DNA from: Deltaproteobacteria bacterium
GTDB lineage: Bacteria; Myxococcota_A; Polyangia; Polyangiales; Houyiibacteriaceae
Assembly: GCA_013151775.1 (NCBI GenBank)
Contig: JAADHO010000355.1
Span: 1 to 55,546, forward strand
Direction of reading: 5' to 3'
Length of the DNA stretch: 55,546 nucleotides
Of this stretch, positions 17,574 to 25,558 are shown one piece after another. Both the position numbers and the translations under genes were made by a program. How positions within the stretch are numbered: the first letter of the stretch is position 1; every line of letters starts with the position of its first letter. Below the pieces are notes generated by a model. That model was given only the letters and a program-made list of their open reading frames with translations. It was not told where the DNA came from and made no database searches.

Positions 17574-18577
17574 GCTTCGTCGGCGAGCGCCTCGATGGCG
17601 CGACGCACGAGCACCCGCAGCATGTGCCGGCGATGACCCGCCTCGTAGGGCACGTTCTCGAGCGGCTTGCATTGGCGATGGGCGAGCTCCGCCAACTCCG
17701 TCGCGAGCGCCTGATCGAGAGGGCGACCGAGGGCGACCTTCTGCACGGCGACCTGCTTCGGGCGCGCACCGAGCACGCCGACCACGAGCCGCGCCTGCGT
17801 CAGCGCGCCCGCGTCAAGGTCGAAGCGCAGGGCGGCGCTCACCAGCGGAAAATCGATGCTGCCGCGGACACGCCACTTCACATAGCGCTCGCGTCGCGCC
17901 CCAGCGTGCGTCGGCACGTCCACGCCGAGCAGCATCTCGCCAGGCTCGAGCGCCAGGTTCTGCACGCCGTCGTTCACATAGAGTTCAGCCAGCGGCAGCC
18001 GATGCGTACCCGAAGCGGAGGCGACGCGCGCCGTGGCGTCGAGGGCGATCAAGACGGGCACCGTGTCCGCGCTGATCGCCGCGACGCAGCGCTTGCCGCC
18101 GGGTACGACGTGACAGACGCCCGCCTGCGCGAAGCTCGCCTCCGGGTTCATGCCAGCGCTCTTGAGGCAGCCTCCGAGGGCGCCGCGCCAGAAGTCGCTC
18201 TGGTTCACCCAACGGCAGCGCGTGTCGAGGCAGACGTTGCCGCCCAGAGTGGCCATGTTGCGAATCTGCGGGCTCGCGACGGACTCCGCCGCTTCGGCGA
18301 GGCTCGGCGCCATGCGTTTCACGTCGCCCGAGGTCGCCACCTGAGTGAGCGTCGTGCCGGCGCCGATCGAGAGGCCCGCGTCGCCCACGGACACACCGCG
18401 CAGCGCGTCCACGGCGTGCAGTGACACCAGCGTGGATGGCGAGCCGAGGCCGCGCTTCAGGTTCGGCAGGATGTCCGTGCCGCCGGCGAGGATGCGCGCT
18501 CCGGGCTCGGCGAGCAGGCTGAGCGCCTCCTCCAGAGTGTGCGGCGTGGCGACGGGCGTTCTGAGCAGCGGCAGCAT
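17570..18577 (-). CDS. hcrB: 4-hydroxybenzoyl-CoA reductase-type FAD subunit (beta), with extra cysteine loop
   Basis: 335 residues. FAD-binding domain of the CO-dehydrogenase flavoprotein family (ILAGGTDILPNLK, SIGAGTTLTQV, ASPQIRNMATLGGNV). It also has the insertion typical of 4-hydroxybenzoyl-CoA reductase beta subunits: NVCLDTRC, NQSDFWR, GGCLK, CHVVPGGKRC. Cysteines C121, C137, C155 and C164 match the four that hold an additional [4Fe-4S] cluster in that enzyme, apart from about ten extra residues between the second and third. This loop is absent in ordinary xanthine dehydrogenases. Start overlaps the stop of the molybdenum subunit (TGATG). It would carry electrons between the small Fe-S subunit and the external donor through FAD and the extra cluster. 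Confidence 0.85.
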   Translation of the reverse strand: MLPLLRTPVATPHTLEEALSLLAEPGARILAGGTDILPNLKRGLGSPSTLVSLHAVDALRGVSVGDAGLSIGAGTTLTQVATSGDVKRMAPSLAEAAESVASPQIRNMATLGGNVCLDTRCRWVNQSDFWRGALGGCLKSAGMNPEASFAQAGVCHVVPGGKRCVAAISADTVPVLIALDATARVASASGTHRLPLAELYVNDGVQNLALEPGEMLLGVDVPTHAGARRERYVKWRVRGSIDFPLVSAALRFDLDAGALTQARLVVGVLGARPKQVAVQKVALGRPLDQALATELAELAHRQCKPLENVPYEAGHRRHMLRVLVRRAIEALADEA

Positions 18578-20883
18578 CAGACGCCTCCCTTCTCGGCCTG
18601 TGCCGCCAGAGCGCGCACGAGCTTGGCGGGCGTGACGGGCAGGTCGTCCACGCGCACACCGACCGCGTCGTAGATGGCGTTGACGATGGCGGGGATGGTC
18701 GAGTGCAGCGGGCCCTCACCGGCCTCCTTGGCGCCGTGGGGTCCGCGCGCATCGGGCGCTTCGACGATCAGGGCCTCGATCTCCGGCGTGTCGAGCGTCG
18801 TGGGCATGCGGTAGTCGAGCAGGCTCGGTCCGTGGTGGAGTCCGCCCATCTCGCTGTTCACGCCGTGGGACTCGAGCACGACCTCGGCCGCGCCCATGTA
18901 GCAGGAGCCCTCGATCTGTCCCTCGACCAAGCCGCGGCTGATCGCCGTGCCGCAGTCGTGGGCGCACCAGATCTTCACGAGCCCGACCTCTCCAGTCTCG
19001 GCGTCCACCTTCACCTCGGCGACATGCGCCGTGAAGCTGTAGGCGGGCGACGCGCCGATGGCGCCGCCGCGGTAGCTGCCATGTCTGTCCTTGGGCGTGT
19101 CGTAGCTGCCGACCTCGCCGAGCAGTCCGTGATCCGCCTCGGCCCATTGGAAGGCCTCGACCAAGGGCGCGCGCCGCTCGGGATCGTGCATGTCGATGGC
19201 CTCGCGTGCGACCAGGTTCACCTGCTTCGGTGAGCACTCCCAGCGCTTCGCCACGCTCTGCGTGACCTTCTTGCGCAGCTTGCGCGCCGCCTCGAGGCAG
19301 GCGTTGCCCACCATCAGCGTGATGCGCGAGGAGTAGGCGCCGAGGTCCACGGGGCAGAGATCGGTGTCGGCGCTGAGCACGCGGATGTCCTCCGTGGGCA
19401 GGCCGAGCTCTTCACCGGCGATCACGGCGAGCATGGTGTCGCTGCCTTGGCCGATGTCGCTCGCGCCGCTGAAGATGCGCGCGCGCCCGCTGCGATCCAG
19501 CGTGATCTGCACGGCCGCCTGCGGCATGTCGTTGGGGTAGATGCAGTAGTTCGTACCGCTGATGTACGTGCTGCCGGCCACGCCGAGGCCGTGTCCGAAG
19601 CCGAGCTTCGCGCGCCGCTGCTTCCAGCCCGACGCCTCTTCCACCGCGGCCAGGCAGTCGAGGAAGCCGTTGCTGCCCACGCGCAGCTCGTTCACCGTCA
19701 GGCAGTCCTCGCCCATGGCGTTCTTGCGCCGAAGGTCGATGGGGTCGATCCCGAGCTCGACGGCCGCCTTGTCCAGGCTGACCTCCATGGCGAAGCGCGG
19801 CTGCACGCTGCCATGACCGCGCTTGGGCCCACAGGCGGGCTTGTTGGTGTAGGCGCGCCGGCTGTCGAAGCGGTAGGCGCCGAGCTCGTAGGGCGCGCAC
19901 AGGAGCTGCCCCGAGTAGTAGGTCGTGACCAGGCCGAAGCTCGAGTATGCGCCGCCGTCGAGCACGGTCTTGGCGTCCACCGCCAGCAGCTTGCCGCTGG
20001 CATCGAAGCCCACGCGGTAGTGCATCTTCATCGGGTGCCGGCCGCGGTGGGCGTAGAAGACCTCTTCGCGCGTGTAGAGCAGCTTCACGGGTCGGCCCGT
20101 GATCTGCGAGAGCTTGGCGACGCAGAATTCGAGGTCGAAGGGCTCGGACTTGCCGCCGAAGGCGCCACCCAGAGGCGGTTGGATCACGCGGATCTGACGC
20201 GCCGGTGTCTCGAGCACCTTCGCCAGCTCGCGGTGCAGGTAGTGGGGCACCTGCGTCGCGCTCCAGACGGTCAAGAGTCCGTCGGCATCGACCTTCGCAA
20301 GCGCGCAGTGGGGCTCGATGGCGCCGTGGGTCGTGCCGTGGAATTCGTAGTCGGCTTCGATCACCAAGGCCGCGCCGTGGAGCGCAGCGTCCACGTCACC
20401 GAACTCGAGCTCCACCTTCTTGCTCAGGTTGCCCTTGCGCGCGTAGGGGTTGATCGTCTCCTCCGCCGCCAGCGCCTCCTCCGGATCGAAGTAGGCGGGC
20501 AGGACCTCGTACTCGACCTCGATGCCCTTCAGGGCGCGCAGAGCCAGCTCCTCCGACTCCGCGGCGACGCAGGCGACGCCATCGCCGACGTAGAGTGCCT
20601 TCTCGATCGCGAGCGCGTTCTCGTCGGTCGTCCACGGGATCACCCCATAGGGTGTGGGCATATCCGAGCCCGTGATCACGGCGATCACACCCGGCATGCC
20701 CAGCGCCCGGCTCGCGTCGATGGAGAGGATGCGCGCGTGGGCGTGGGGGCTGCGCAGGATCTTTGCGTGGAGCATGCGCGGAAGGCGCAGATCGTCCGTG
20801 TAGCGAGCGACGCCACGCATGCGCTCCATGGCGCCGAGCTTTCGGTGGCGGCCACCGAGCTGCCACTTGTCGCTGCTCGTCAC
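18577..20883 (-). CDS. hcrA: 4-hydroxybenzoyl-CoA reductase-type molybdenum-binding subunit (alpha)
   Basis: 768 residues from a GTG at 20883 that overlaps the stop of the small subunit (GTGA). Xanthine dehydrogenase family: PPLGGAFGGKSEPF, TREEVFYAHRGRHP, YTNKPACGPKRGHG, DIGQGSDTM, AYSSRITLMVGNA and the active-site region GAKEAGEGPLHSTIPAI with the catalytic glutamate. The Cys-Gly-Pro/Ala-x-Arg-Gly-His-Gly stretch, the YSSR motif and the end region resemble HcrA more than xanthine dehydrogenase or CO dehydrogenase. Known enzymes of this type remove the phenolic hydroxyl of 4-hydroxybenzoyl-CoA using reduced ferredoxin in anaerobic aromatic degradation. No other aromatic pathway genes are in view, so the substrate remains open. 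The longer open frame to 21246 is out-of-frame overlap with the small subunit and is not part of the protein. Confidence 0.88.
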   Translation of the reverse strand: MTSSDKWQLGGRHRKLGAMERMRGVARYTDDLRLPRMLHAKILRSPHAHARILSIDASRALGMPGVIAVITGSDMPTPYGVIPWTTDENALAIEKALYVGDGVACVAAESEELALRALKGIEVEYEVLPAYFDPEEALAAEETINPYARKGNLSKKVELEFGDVDAALHGAALVIEADYEFHGTTHGAIEPHCALAKVDADGLLTVWSATQVPHYLHRELAKVLETPARQIRVIQPPLGGAFGGKSEPFDLEFCVAKLSQITGRPVKLLYTREEVFYAHRGRHPMKMHYRVGFDASGKLLAVDAKTVLDGGAYSSFGLVTTYYSGQLLCAPYELGAYRFDSRRAYTNKPACGPKRGHGSVQPRFAMEVSLDKAAVELGIDPIDLRRKNAMGEDCLTVNELRVGSNGFLDCLAAVEEASGWKQRRAKLGFGHGLGVAGSTYISGTNYCIYPNDMPQAAVQITLDRSGRARIFSGASDIGQGSDTMLAVIAGEELGLPTEDIRVLSADTDLCPVDLGAYSSRITLMVGNACLEAARKLRKKVTQSVAKRWECSPKQVNLVAREAIDMHDPERRAPLVEAFQWAEADHGLLGEVGSYDTPKDRHGSYRGGAIGASPAYSFTAHVAEVKVDAETGEVGLVKIWCAHDCGTAISRGLVEGQIEGSCYMGAAEVVLESHGVNSEMGGLHHGPSLLDYRMPTTLDTPEIEALIVEAPDARGPHGAKEAGEGPLHSTIPAIVNAIYDAVGVRVDDLPVTPAKLVRALAAQAEKGGV

Positions 20884-21407
20884 GAGGCCGGCTCCCGCGT
20901 CCGGTCCGCGGCCTCGACGAGCTTCTCGCTCGCGTCGACCACGGCGTCGAGGATCTTGGTGTAGCCCGTGCAGCGGCAGAGGTTGCCCGACAGGGCGGCG
21001 CGCGCCTCGCCCTGCGAGACGACTCGGCGCTTGTCCATCAAGAGCGCCTCGGCGCTCATCAACACGCCCGGCGTGCAGAAGCCGCATTGGGCGGCGTCGT
21101 GGCGGTCGAAGGCGTCGAGCAGCGCCGCCGCCTCGCGCTCGGCCAAGGCCTCCACCGTGCGCACGTCTCGGCCCTCGACCTGCACGGCCAAGGTCAAGCA
21201 CGCGAGCACGGGGCGTCCGTCGAGCAGCACGGTGCAGGCGCCGCACTCGCCCGAGTCGCAGCCCTGCTTGGTGCCCACGCGATCGAGGCCGTAGCGCAAG
21301 AGCTCGAGCAAGGTCTGGTGGTCGGCCGTGGCGACGCTCAGGTCCTCGCCGTTGAGCCGAAAGCTCAGCAGCCGCGCGCCCGGCGGCGTCTCTCGTGGTT
21401 CGTTCAT
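20880..21407 (-). CDS. hcrC: 2Fe-2S subunit (gamma) of the HcrABC-type molybdoenzyme
   Basis: 175 residues. Both [2Fe-2S] domains are complete: plant-ferredoxin-type GCDSGECGACTVLLDG with the later Cys of VLACLT, and helical CGFCTPG plus LCRCTGYTKI. These small subunits pass electrons between the molybdenum centre and FAD. C-terminal extension of about 25 residues is short and charged. The gene starts 5 bp after the DJ-1/PfpI gene ends and overlaps the alpha subunit by 4 bp, so the whole set is one operon read leftward. Confidence 0.92.
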   Translation of the reverse strand: MNEPRETPPGARLLSFRLNGEDLSVATADHQTLLELLRYGLDRVGTKQGCDSGECGACTVLLDGRPVLACLTLAVQVEGRDVRTVEALAEREAAALLDAFDRHDAAQCGFCTPGVLMSAEALLMDKRRVVSQGEARAALSGNLCRCTGYTKILDAVVDASEKLVEAADRTREPAS

Positions 21408-21411
21408 GCCA

Positions 21412-22170
21412 TCATCCTGGAGCGGCCGGGAGCCTCGAGATGAAGCGCCGGGCGAAGAGGTAGGCGTCTCCGGGCCAGCGCGCGGAGACGTAGCGCCCGT
21501 CCTCTACCACGAAGGCGCTGCGGTCGTCGTCGTAGGTGCCACGTCGGACCAGGCTCGTGGGCCCACGCACGAACTGAGGCTTGGGGTCGGCCAAGCTCGC
21601 GCGCACCTCGTCCTCCACGAAGTCGGGGTAGGTGCGGTAGTAGCTCCCGAGCTTCCAGGCCGTCAGCCAGTGGGCGCTGCGCTCCATGTACTTGGGCAAG
21701 CAGGTCGTGCGCGACTCCGCGAGCACGCTCACGCCCGTGTCCGCATGCTTCGCCCGGGCCAACACCAACACGCCATGACAGATGGCGCCCACGGGTCGCC
21801 CGAGGCGCCAAAACTCGGCGACCTTCCGCTGCAAGATCTCGGAGCCCAGGTATTGGCGCATGCCGGGGGCGTGTCCTCCGGGCAGGATCAGGCCGTCGAA
21901 GTCCTCGACCGAGAGCTCGCCCCAGGGGACGGTCTGGGACAATTCGCGGCTGCGCTGCATCTCTTCGTAGAAGACCTTCGCCTCGGGCTCGGCCCCGAGC
22001 TCACCGAAGAGCACGCCCTCGATCAGCAGCGGATCGCAGTGGGGATGCGCGGCTCCGTGCTCGGTGGCGAAGACCACCTCGTGACCCGCTTGGGTCAAGA
22101 GCCGCCAAGGCACGGCGCTCTCCGTCGTGTCGTAGTCCGTGTCCGGTAGGGGCATCCAGATGCGAGCCAT
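21412..22170 (-). CDS. DJ-1/PfpI-family protein (class I glutamine-amidotransferase-like)
   Basis: 252 residues from ATG 22170; start supported by TATGGT 7 nt upstream. Features: LILPGGHAPGMRQYL, then the nucleophile elbow GAICHGVLVLA (Cys followed by His), and an upstream glutamate region. Fold and motifs are those of the PfpI/HchA side of the DJ-1 superfamily, which includes glyoxalase/deglycase, protease-like and isocyanide hydratase enzymes. It is the first gene of the HcrABC operon, only 4 bp ahead of the Fe-S subunit. A role in handling a substrate or damage product of that enzyme is possible but not shown. Confidence 0.85.
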   Translation of the reverse strand: MARIWMPLPDTDYDTTESAVPWRLLTQAGHEVVFATEHGAAHPHCDPLLIEGVLFGELGAEPEAKVFYEEMQRSRELSQTVPWGELSVEDFDGLILPGGHAPGMRQYLGSEILQRKVAEFWRLGRPVGAICHGVLVLARAKHADTGVSVLAESRTTCLPKYMERSAHWLTAWKLGSYYRTYPDFVEDEVRASLADPKPQFVRGPTSLVRRGTYDDDRSAFVVEDGRYVSARWPGDAYLFARRFISRLPAAPG

Positions 22171-22177
22171 GGCCGCT

Positions 22178-22183
22178 ACCATA
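22178..22183 (-). promoter_or_regulatory. -10 box TATGGT of the DJ-1/HcrABC operon
   Basis: On the minus strand TATGGT (22183-22178) ends 7 nt before the ATG at 22170. It is the only obvious promoter for the five-gene operon. Confidence 0.45.
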
Positions 22184-22220
22184 GCGCCTGAGTCGACAGA
22201 CGCGAGGGAGGATCGCGGGA

Positions 22221-22253
22221 TCAGGCGGAGACGCGCTCGCAATTCGCGACATC
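22221..22253 (-). pseudogene. Direct repeat b, remnant copy: orphan 3' end of the Ser/Thr kinase gene
   Basis: On the minus strand it reads DVANCERVSA and stop, against DVPIPERVSA and stop at the true kinase end (22914-22882). Eighteen bases (22221-22238) are identical, 25 of 33 overall. The two copies enclose the toxin-antitoxin pair. Confidence 0.7.
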
Positions 22254-22269
22254 CCATCTACAATGGATG
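22250..22269. promoter_or_regulatory. Imperfect palindrome over the antitoxin start, candidate operator
   Basis: CATCCCAT-CTACA-ATGGATG, an inverted repeat with one unpaired C, overlaps the antitoxin start codon at 22263. Such pairs usually repress themselves through a site here, but the symmetry is short. Confidence 0.3.
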
Positions 22270-22502
22270 TAGTGACAGACCCCGCTCAGAAGATGCTTGC
22301 CGAGGTACTCGCCCTTCCCGAGGCGGATCGCGCGCATATCGTCAAGGAGTTGCTCGCGAGCTTCGATGGTCCCGCGGATCCCGACTGGGAGACCTCGTGG
22401 CTGGCCGAGCTGGACCGCCGAGTCGACGCAGCGTCCGACGGCAGAGAGCTGGGGGTAGACTGGTCTGCCGTGCGTGCCGAGCTGCTCGCGGAGCTGCCGT
22501 GA
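22263..22502 (+). CDS. Antitoxin of a RelE/ParE-type pair (addiction module component family)
   Basis: 79 residues, acidic, largely helical. It matches the short addiction-module proteins that are co-encoded with ParE-like toxins: ALPEADRAHIVKELLASFDGP, then DWETSWLAELDRRVDA and a C-terminal WSAVRAELLAELP. In this family the C-terminal helix wraps the toxin and the protein is labile. It is followed 10 nt later by the toxin GTG, an arrangement that couples their expression. Confidence 0.85.
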   Translation: MDVVTDPAQKMLAEVLALPEADRAHIVKELLASFDGPADPDWETSWLAELDRRVDAASDGRELGVDWSAVRAELLAELP

Positions 22503-22512
22503 GGTGAGAACT

Positions 22513-22800
22513 GTGAAGCTCCTGCCGCCCGCGCGAGCGGAGGTGCGCGCCGCGATGCGTTGGTACGAGGCGCGTGAAGATGGTCTCGGGCGGGAGTTCC
22601 TACTGCTCCTCGACGAAGCCCTTCGCCAGCTCGCCGCTCGTCCGAGCGCGAGCCCGCTGTGGAGAAGCGACCGGCCCTACCGCAAGCAGCTCGTGCGCCG
22701 ATTCCCCTATGTGGTTTTCTTCGAGGTATCCGAGGAGGCTGTAACGGTGGTGGCCGTGGCACACCAGCGACGGCGTCCGGGGTATTGGCTCGACCGCTGA
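22513..22800 (+). CDS. RelE/ParE-family toxin
   Basis: 95 residues from GTG 22513, preceded by GAGGTGAG; the open frame begins earlier but would run through the antitoxin stop region. Typical small ParE fold: ARAEVRAAMRWYEAREDGLGREFL, LAARPSASPLW, YRKQLVRRFPYVVFFEV, and a C-terminal strand VTVVAVAHQRRRPGYW. Toxins of this type block translation or gyrase; which one cannot be said. The pair is enclosed by a duplication of the neighbouring kinase gene's 3' end and is a likely late arrival. Confidence 0.88.
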   Translation: MKLLPPARAEVRAAMRWYEAREDGLGREFLLLLDEALRQLAARPSASPLWRSDRPYRKQLVRRFPYVVFFEVSEEAVTVVAVAHQRRRPGYWLDR

Positions 22801-22881
22801 GCCGAGAGACGCGACGCTGAATCCTCGGATGCTCGGGCGGATCTGCCATGGGGACACACCCGTATCCGTCGCCTGGCCACC

Positions 22882-22914
22882 TCAGGCGGAGACGCGCTCT
22901 GGGATGGGCACATC
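22882..22914. repeat. Direct repeat b, intact copy (3' end of the kinase gene)
   Basis: The last ten codons and stop of the kinase; the 18-base identical part is 22882-22899. Partner copy at 22221-22253. Confidence 0.7.
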
Positions 22915-24828
22915 TCGTGTGCCCTCGGCGCTGTCGGCGTGGGGATACTCGAAGCTCCCGCGCTCGACCTCGAGCTCGCTCCAGAAGCGGCAGGCCTGTT
23001 CGCGGCTCCAGCTCGTGCAGGCGGCGCAGCGCCCCAGGGCCTCACGGACTTCGCGGGCGGAGGCCGGGCGATCGTCGGGATCCTTGGCCAGGCAGCGCAT
23101 GATGATGGCCTCGAGATCCGCGGGTACGGGCTCGCTCAGCACCTTCGAGAGCGCGCGCGGAAGCCTGTCGAGGTGCATGGCGCAGACCTCGGCGACAGAA
23201 CCCGCGCGATACATGTGATCGCCCGTGAGTAGGAAATAGGCTACGGCGCCGAGGGCGTAGAGGTCCGAGCGGGCGTCGACGCTCTCGGGTGAGCGGATCG
23301 CCTCGGGCGACATGTACATGGGCGTGCCCACCAGCCTCTTGGTGGCCTCGGCGCTCTCGTCCTCGAGCTCGCGCACGAGTCCGAAGTCGAGCACCTTGGC
23401 CACGTCGGGCTCGCCCCCCTGACGACAGATCATGATGTTTCCCGGTTTGATGTCGCGATGCACGAGGCCCGCTTCGTGCGCCTCATGGAGAGCCGCGGCG
23501 ACCTGCTCGAGGATGCGCTTCACGCGCCCGGGCGGCTGGCGGCCGAAGCGCTGCACCAGCTCCTTCAGAGTGATGCCGTCGAGCAGCTCCATGGCGTAGT
23601 AGAAGACGCCCTCCGGCGTGCGACCGTAGTCGTAGACCGTGATGGTGTTCGGATGCTCGAGGCGCGCCGTGGCCCGCACCTCGCGCTCGAAGCCCTCGAG
23701 ACGCGCGGGGCTGATCATGTCCGCGCGCAGCAGCTTCACCGCCGTCGGTCGACGCAGGAGCGCGTGGCGCGCCCGGTAGACCACGCCCATGCCCCCTTCG
23801 CCGATCTTCTCTTCGACGATGTACTGACCGAGGCGCGCGCTCTTGGCCTCGGCGCGCTCCAACCGGCGCAGGAAGATGATGCCCGCTGCGCCCAAGGCCA
23901 GCGCGATCAGCGCGACGAGCCAGAGCAGGAGCCGACGACGTCCCTCGTGCAAGGAGTGGGTGCGCGCGCGCACGGCGGCGGCGTCAGCCGAGTAGGCGAC
24001 CGAGAGCCCCGGATGATTCGGCACGGATTCATAGGCCAAGAGACGACGCGAGGCGTGACGTCCCACACCCCAAGGGTAGGAGCCCACGCCGCTCTCACCC
24101 GCGTCCATATGCGCGAGCAGCGGCTCGAGGGCGGCGCGCGTCTGCCTGCGCAGGTGATCGAAGGGGCGCGTGCCGGTGGCGCTCGTCTCCGGCGCGCTGA
24201 CGATCGTGCGATAGGCGTCCATCACCCAGATGTAGGCGTCGTAGTCTCCCGCGAGGGACGCGAAGAGGCGCTCATACAGGGCGTGCGGGTCGATCACGGC
24301 GGTGACGAAGAGGCCCGCGTGACCCGAGAGCGGTCGTGTAACCGTCGGGTAGTGGGCGCGCTCACCGCCTGCTAGCCACGCCCTTCGATCGGCCGGGAGG
24401 CGCTCCGGGCTCGCGACCACCGCGCCGGCCTCGTCATGCACGAAGACCAGAGTCGAGGCGTCGTCATGGTCCGCCCGCGTCAGGCGAGCCGGCCACTCGC
24501 CACGACTCGCGGGCAGGCGCAGATCGTTCAGGCGCTCGGTCCACAGATCTAGCAGACCACCGAGGCGCTCGGCCGCCAGCGCGGCGATGCGTGACTGCTC
24601 GCGCTGGTACTCGCGCTCAGCCAGCGCGTCCGCCTCGGCACCGAGGTGCTCCAGGGAGACATAGGTCACGGCGACCAGCGCGAGGGGCAAGAGGATGGCC
24701 AGCAGCACGCGCGGCCGGAACGCCAAGGGCGCAGCGGATCGCAGCCTCGCGCCCAAGCTCGTCCCAGCGAGCTCCGGCACGTCGACGCGCCTCCGATCGC
24801 GGGAAGAGGAACTCCTCATGCATGTCAT
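22882..24828 (-). CDS. Transmembrane Ser/Thr protein kinase with extracytoplasmic sensor domain
   Basis: 648 residues. Order: TM helix about 41-60, extracytoplasmic domain 61-298 resembling a Cache-type sensor (tandem strands with VFVHDEAGAVVASPE and YIWVMDAYRTIVSAPE), TM helix about 300-320, then a Hanks-type kinase: GEGGMGVVYRA, AVKLL (K365), HRDIKPGN (D459), DFGLVRE (D481), GTPMYMSPEA. All catalytic residues are present. A 45-residue Cys/Trp-containing tail (CAACTSWSREQAC) follows. It couples an outside signal to protein phosphorylation. Start may be ATG 24828 or 24819. Its 3' end was duplicated beyond the toxin-antitoxin pair. Confidence 0.94.
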   Translation of the reverse strand: MTCMRSSSSRDRRRVDVPELAGTSLGARLRSAAPLAFRPRVLLAILLPLALVAVTYVSLEHLGAEADALAEREYQREQSRIAALAAERLGGLLDLWTERLNDLRLPASRGEWPARLTRADHDDASTLVFVHDEAGAVVASPERLPADRRAWLAGGERAHYPTVTRPLSGHAGLFVTAVIDPHALYERLFASLAGDYDAYIWVMDAYRTIVSAPETSATGTRPFDHLRRQTRAALEPLLAHMDAGESGVGSYPWGVGRHASRRLLAYESVPNHPGLSVAYSADAAAVRARTHSLHEGRRRLLLWLVALIALALGAAGIIFLRRLERAEAKSARLGQYIVEEKIGEGGMGVVYRARHALLRRPTAVKLLRADMISPARLEGFEREVRATARLEHPNTITVYDYGRTPEGVFYYAMELLDGITLKELVQRFGRQPPGRVKRILEQVAAALHEAHEAGLVHRDIKPGNIMICRQGGEPDVAKVLDFGLVRELEDESAEATKRLVGTPMYMSPEAIRSPESVDARSDLYALGAVAYFLLTGDHMYRAGSVAEVCAMHLDRLPRALSKVLSEPVPADLEAIIMRCLAKDPDDRPASAREVREALGRCAACTSWSREQACRFWSELEVERGSFEYPHADSAEGTRDVPIPERVSA

Positions 24829-24902
24829 GACGCGCGAGCCGGGCTCTCGTTACTCCTGTGCGCTGCGTGTAACTGCCGCGGGTCGTTGGCGTATGGCCCG
24901 TC

Positions 24903-25553
24903 ATGATGAACACACCCTATGAACACGCGCGCCGAGGCTGTGTGATCGTCGCGGGCGAGCCCGACATCGGCTGCGCCGTGGCCTCGCGCTTCGCCTGGGG
25001 TGGCTTCGCGCCCGCCCTGTTGATCGAACGACCGCGGCGCGCGTCCGAGCGGCTCGCCCTGGACTCGGGGCCTGAGCGCCACATCTCGGTCCACCACGCG
25101 ATCCCGGACGACGCCGACGGGCTCTTGGCCGCCATGGACGAAGCGGAGGCGCAGGTCGGACTGCCCGCCATCGTCTGCTATGTCGCGCGACCTCCCGAAG
25201 GCGGAGAGGACGCGAGCTTCTCGGATCACCTCGACGCCTTGATGGCCAACGTCGCCTGCGCGTCGCTGCTCGCTCGGGAGTTCGTGCCGCGCATCGCCGA
25301 GGCCGGAGGCGGTGCCTTCTTGATGGTCGCCACGGACACCGCGGGACGCGAGTCATCCGGACTCATGGCCTTGGTGGCCGCGCTGCGACGGTCGGTCCAC
25401 GGCCGCTGCGTCGACGCCGAGCTCGTGCACCCGGCGAGCCTCTTGGGAGCGTCCGGGCTGGGCAGCTCCGCACCCTTGGACTTCGCCGACGCCTGCTGGC
25501 GCGCGCGCGTGCGCTCCACTCGTGATCCGAGTCGCCGGCCCTGGTTGAACTGA
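24903..25553 (+). CDS. Short-chain dehydrogenase/reductase-like protein, catalytic residues not apparent
   Basis: 216 residues. A Rossmann-like order can be followed (GCVIVAGEPDIGCAVASRFAWGGF at the N-terminus, HHAIPDDADGL, ANVACASLLAREFVPRIAEAGGGAFLMVATDTAGRE), which resembles SDR enzymes. However the glycine motif is altered and the Tyr-x3-Lys pair expected after the AGGGAFLMVAT strand is missing, with GLMALVAALRRSVHG in its place. It may be a non-catalytic relative. A TATGGC hexamer ends 5 nt before the start. No operon partner. Confidence 0.65.
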   Translation: MMNTPYEHARRGCVIVAGEPDIGCAVASRFAWGGFAPALLIERPRRASERLALDSGPERHISVHHAIPDDADGLLAAMDEAEAQVGLPAIVCYVARPPEGGEDASFSDHLDALMANVACASLLAREFVPRIAEAGGGAFLMVATDTAGRESSGLMALVAALRRSVHGRCVDAELVHPASLLGASGLGSSAPLDFADACWRARVRSTRDPSRRPWLN

Positions 25554-25558
25554 GCTCG

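Noticed and set aside
20884-21246. Upstream extension of the molybdenum-subunit frame
   Set aside because: It lies over the Fe-S subunit gene, which has complete motifs in another frame; the coupled GTG at 20883 is the natural start.
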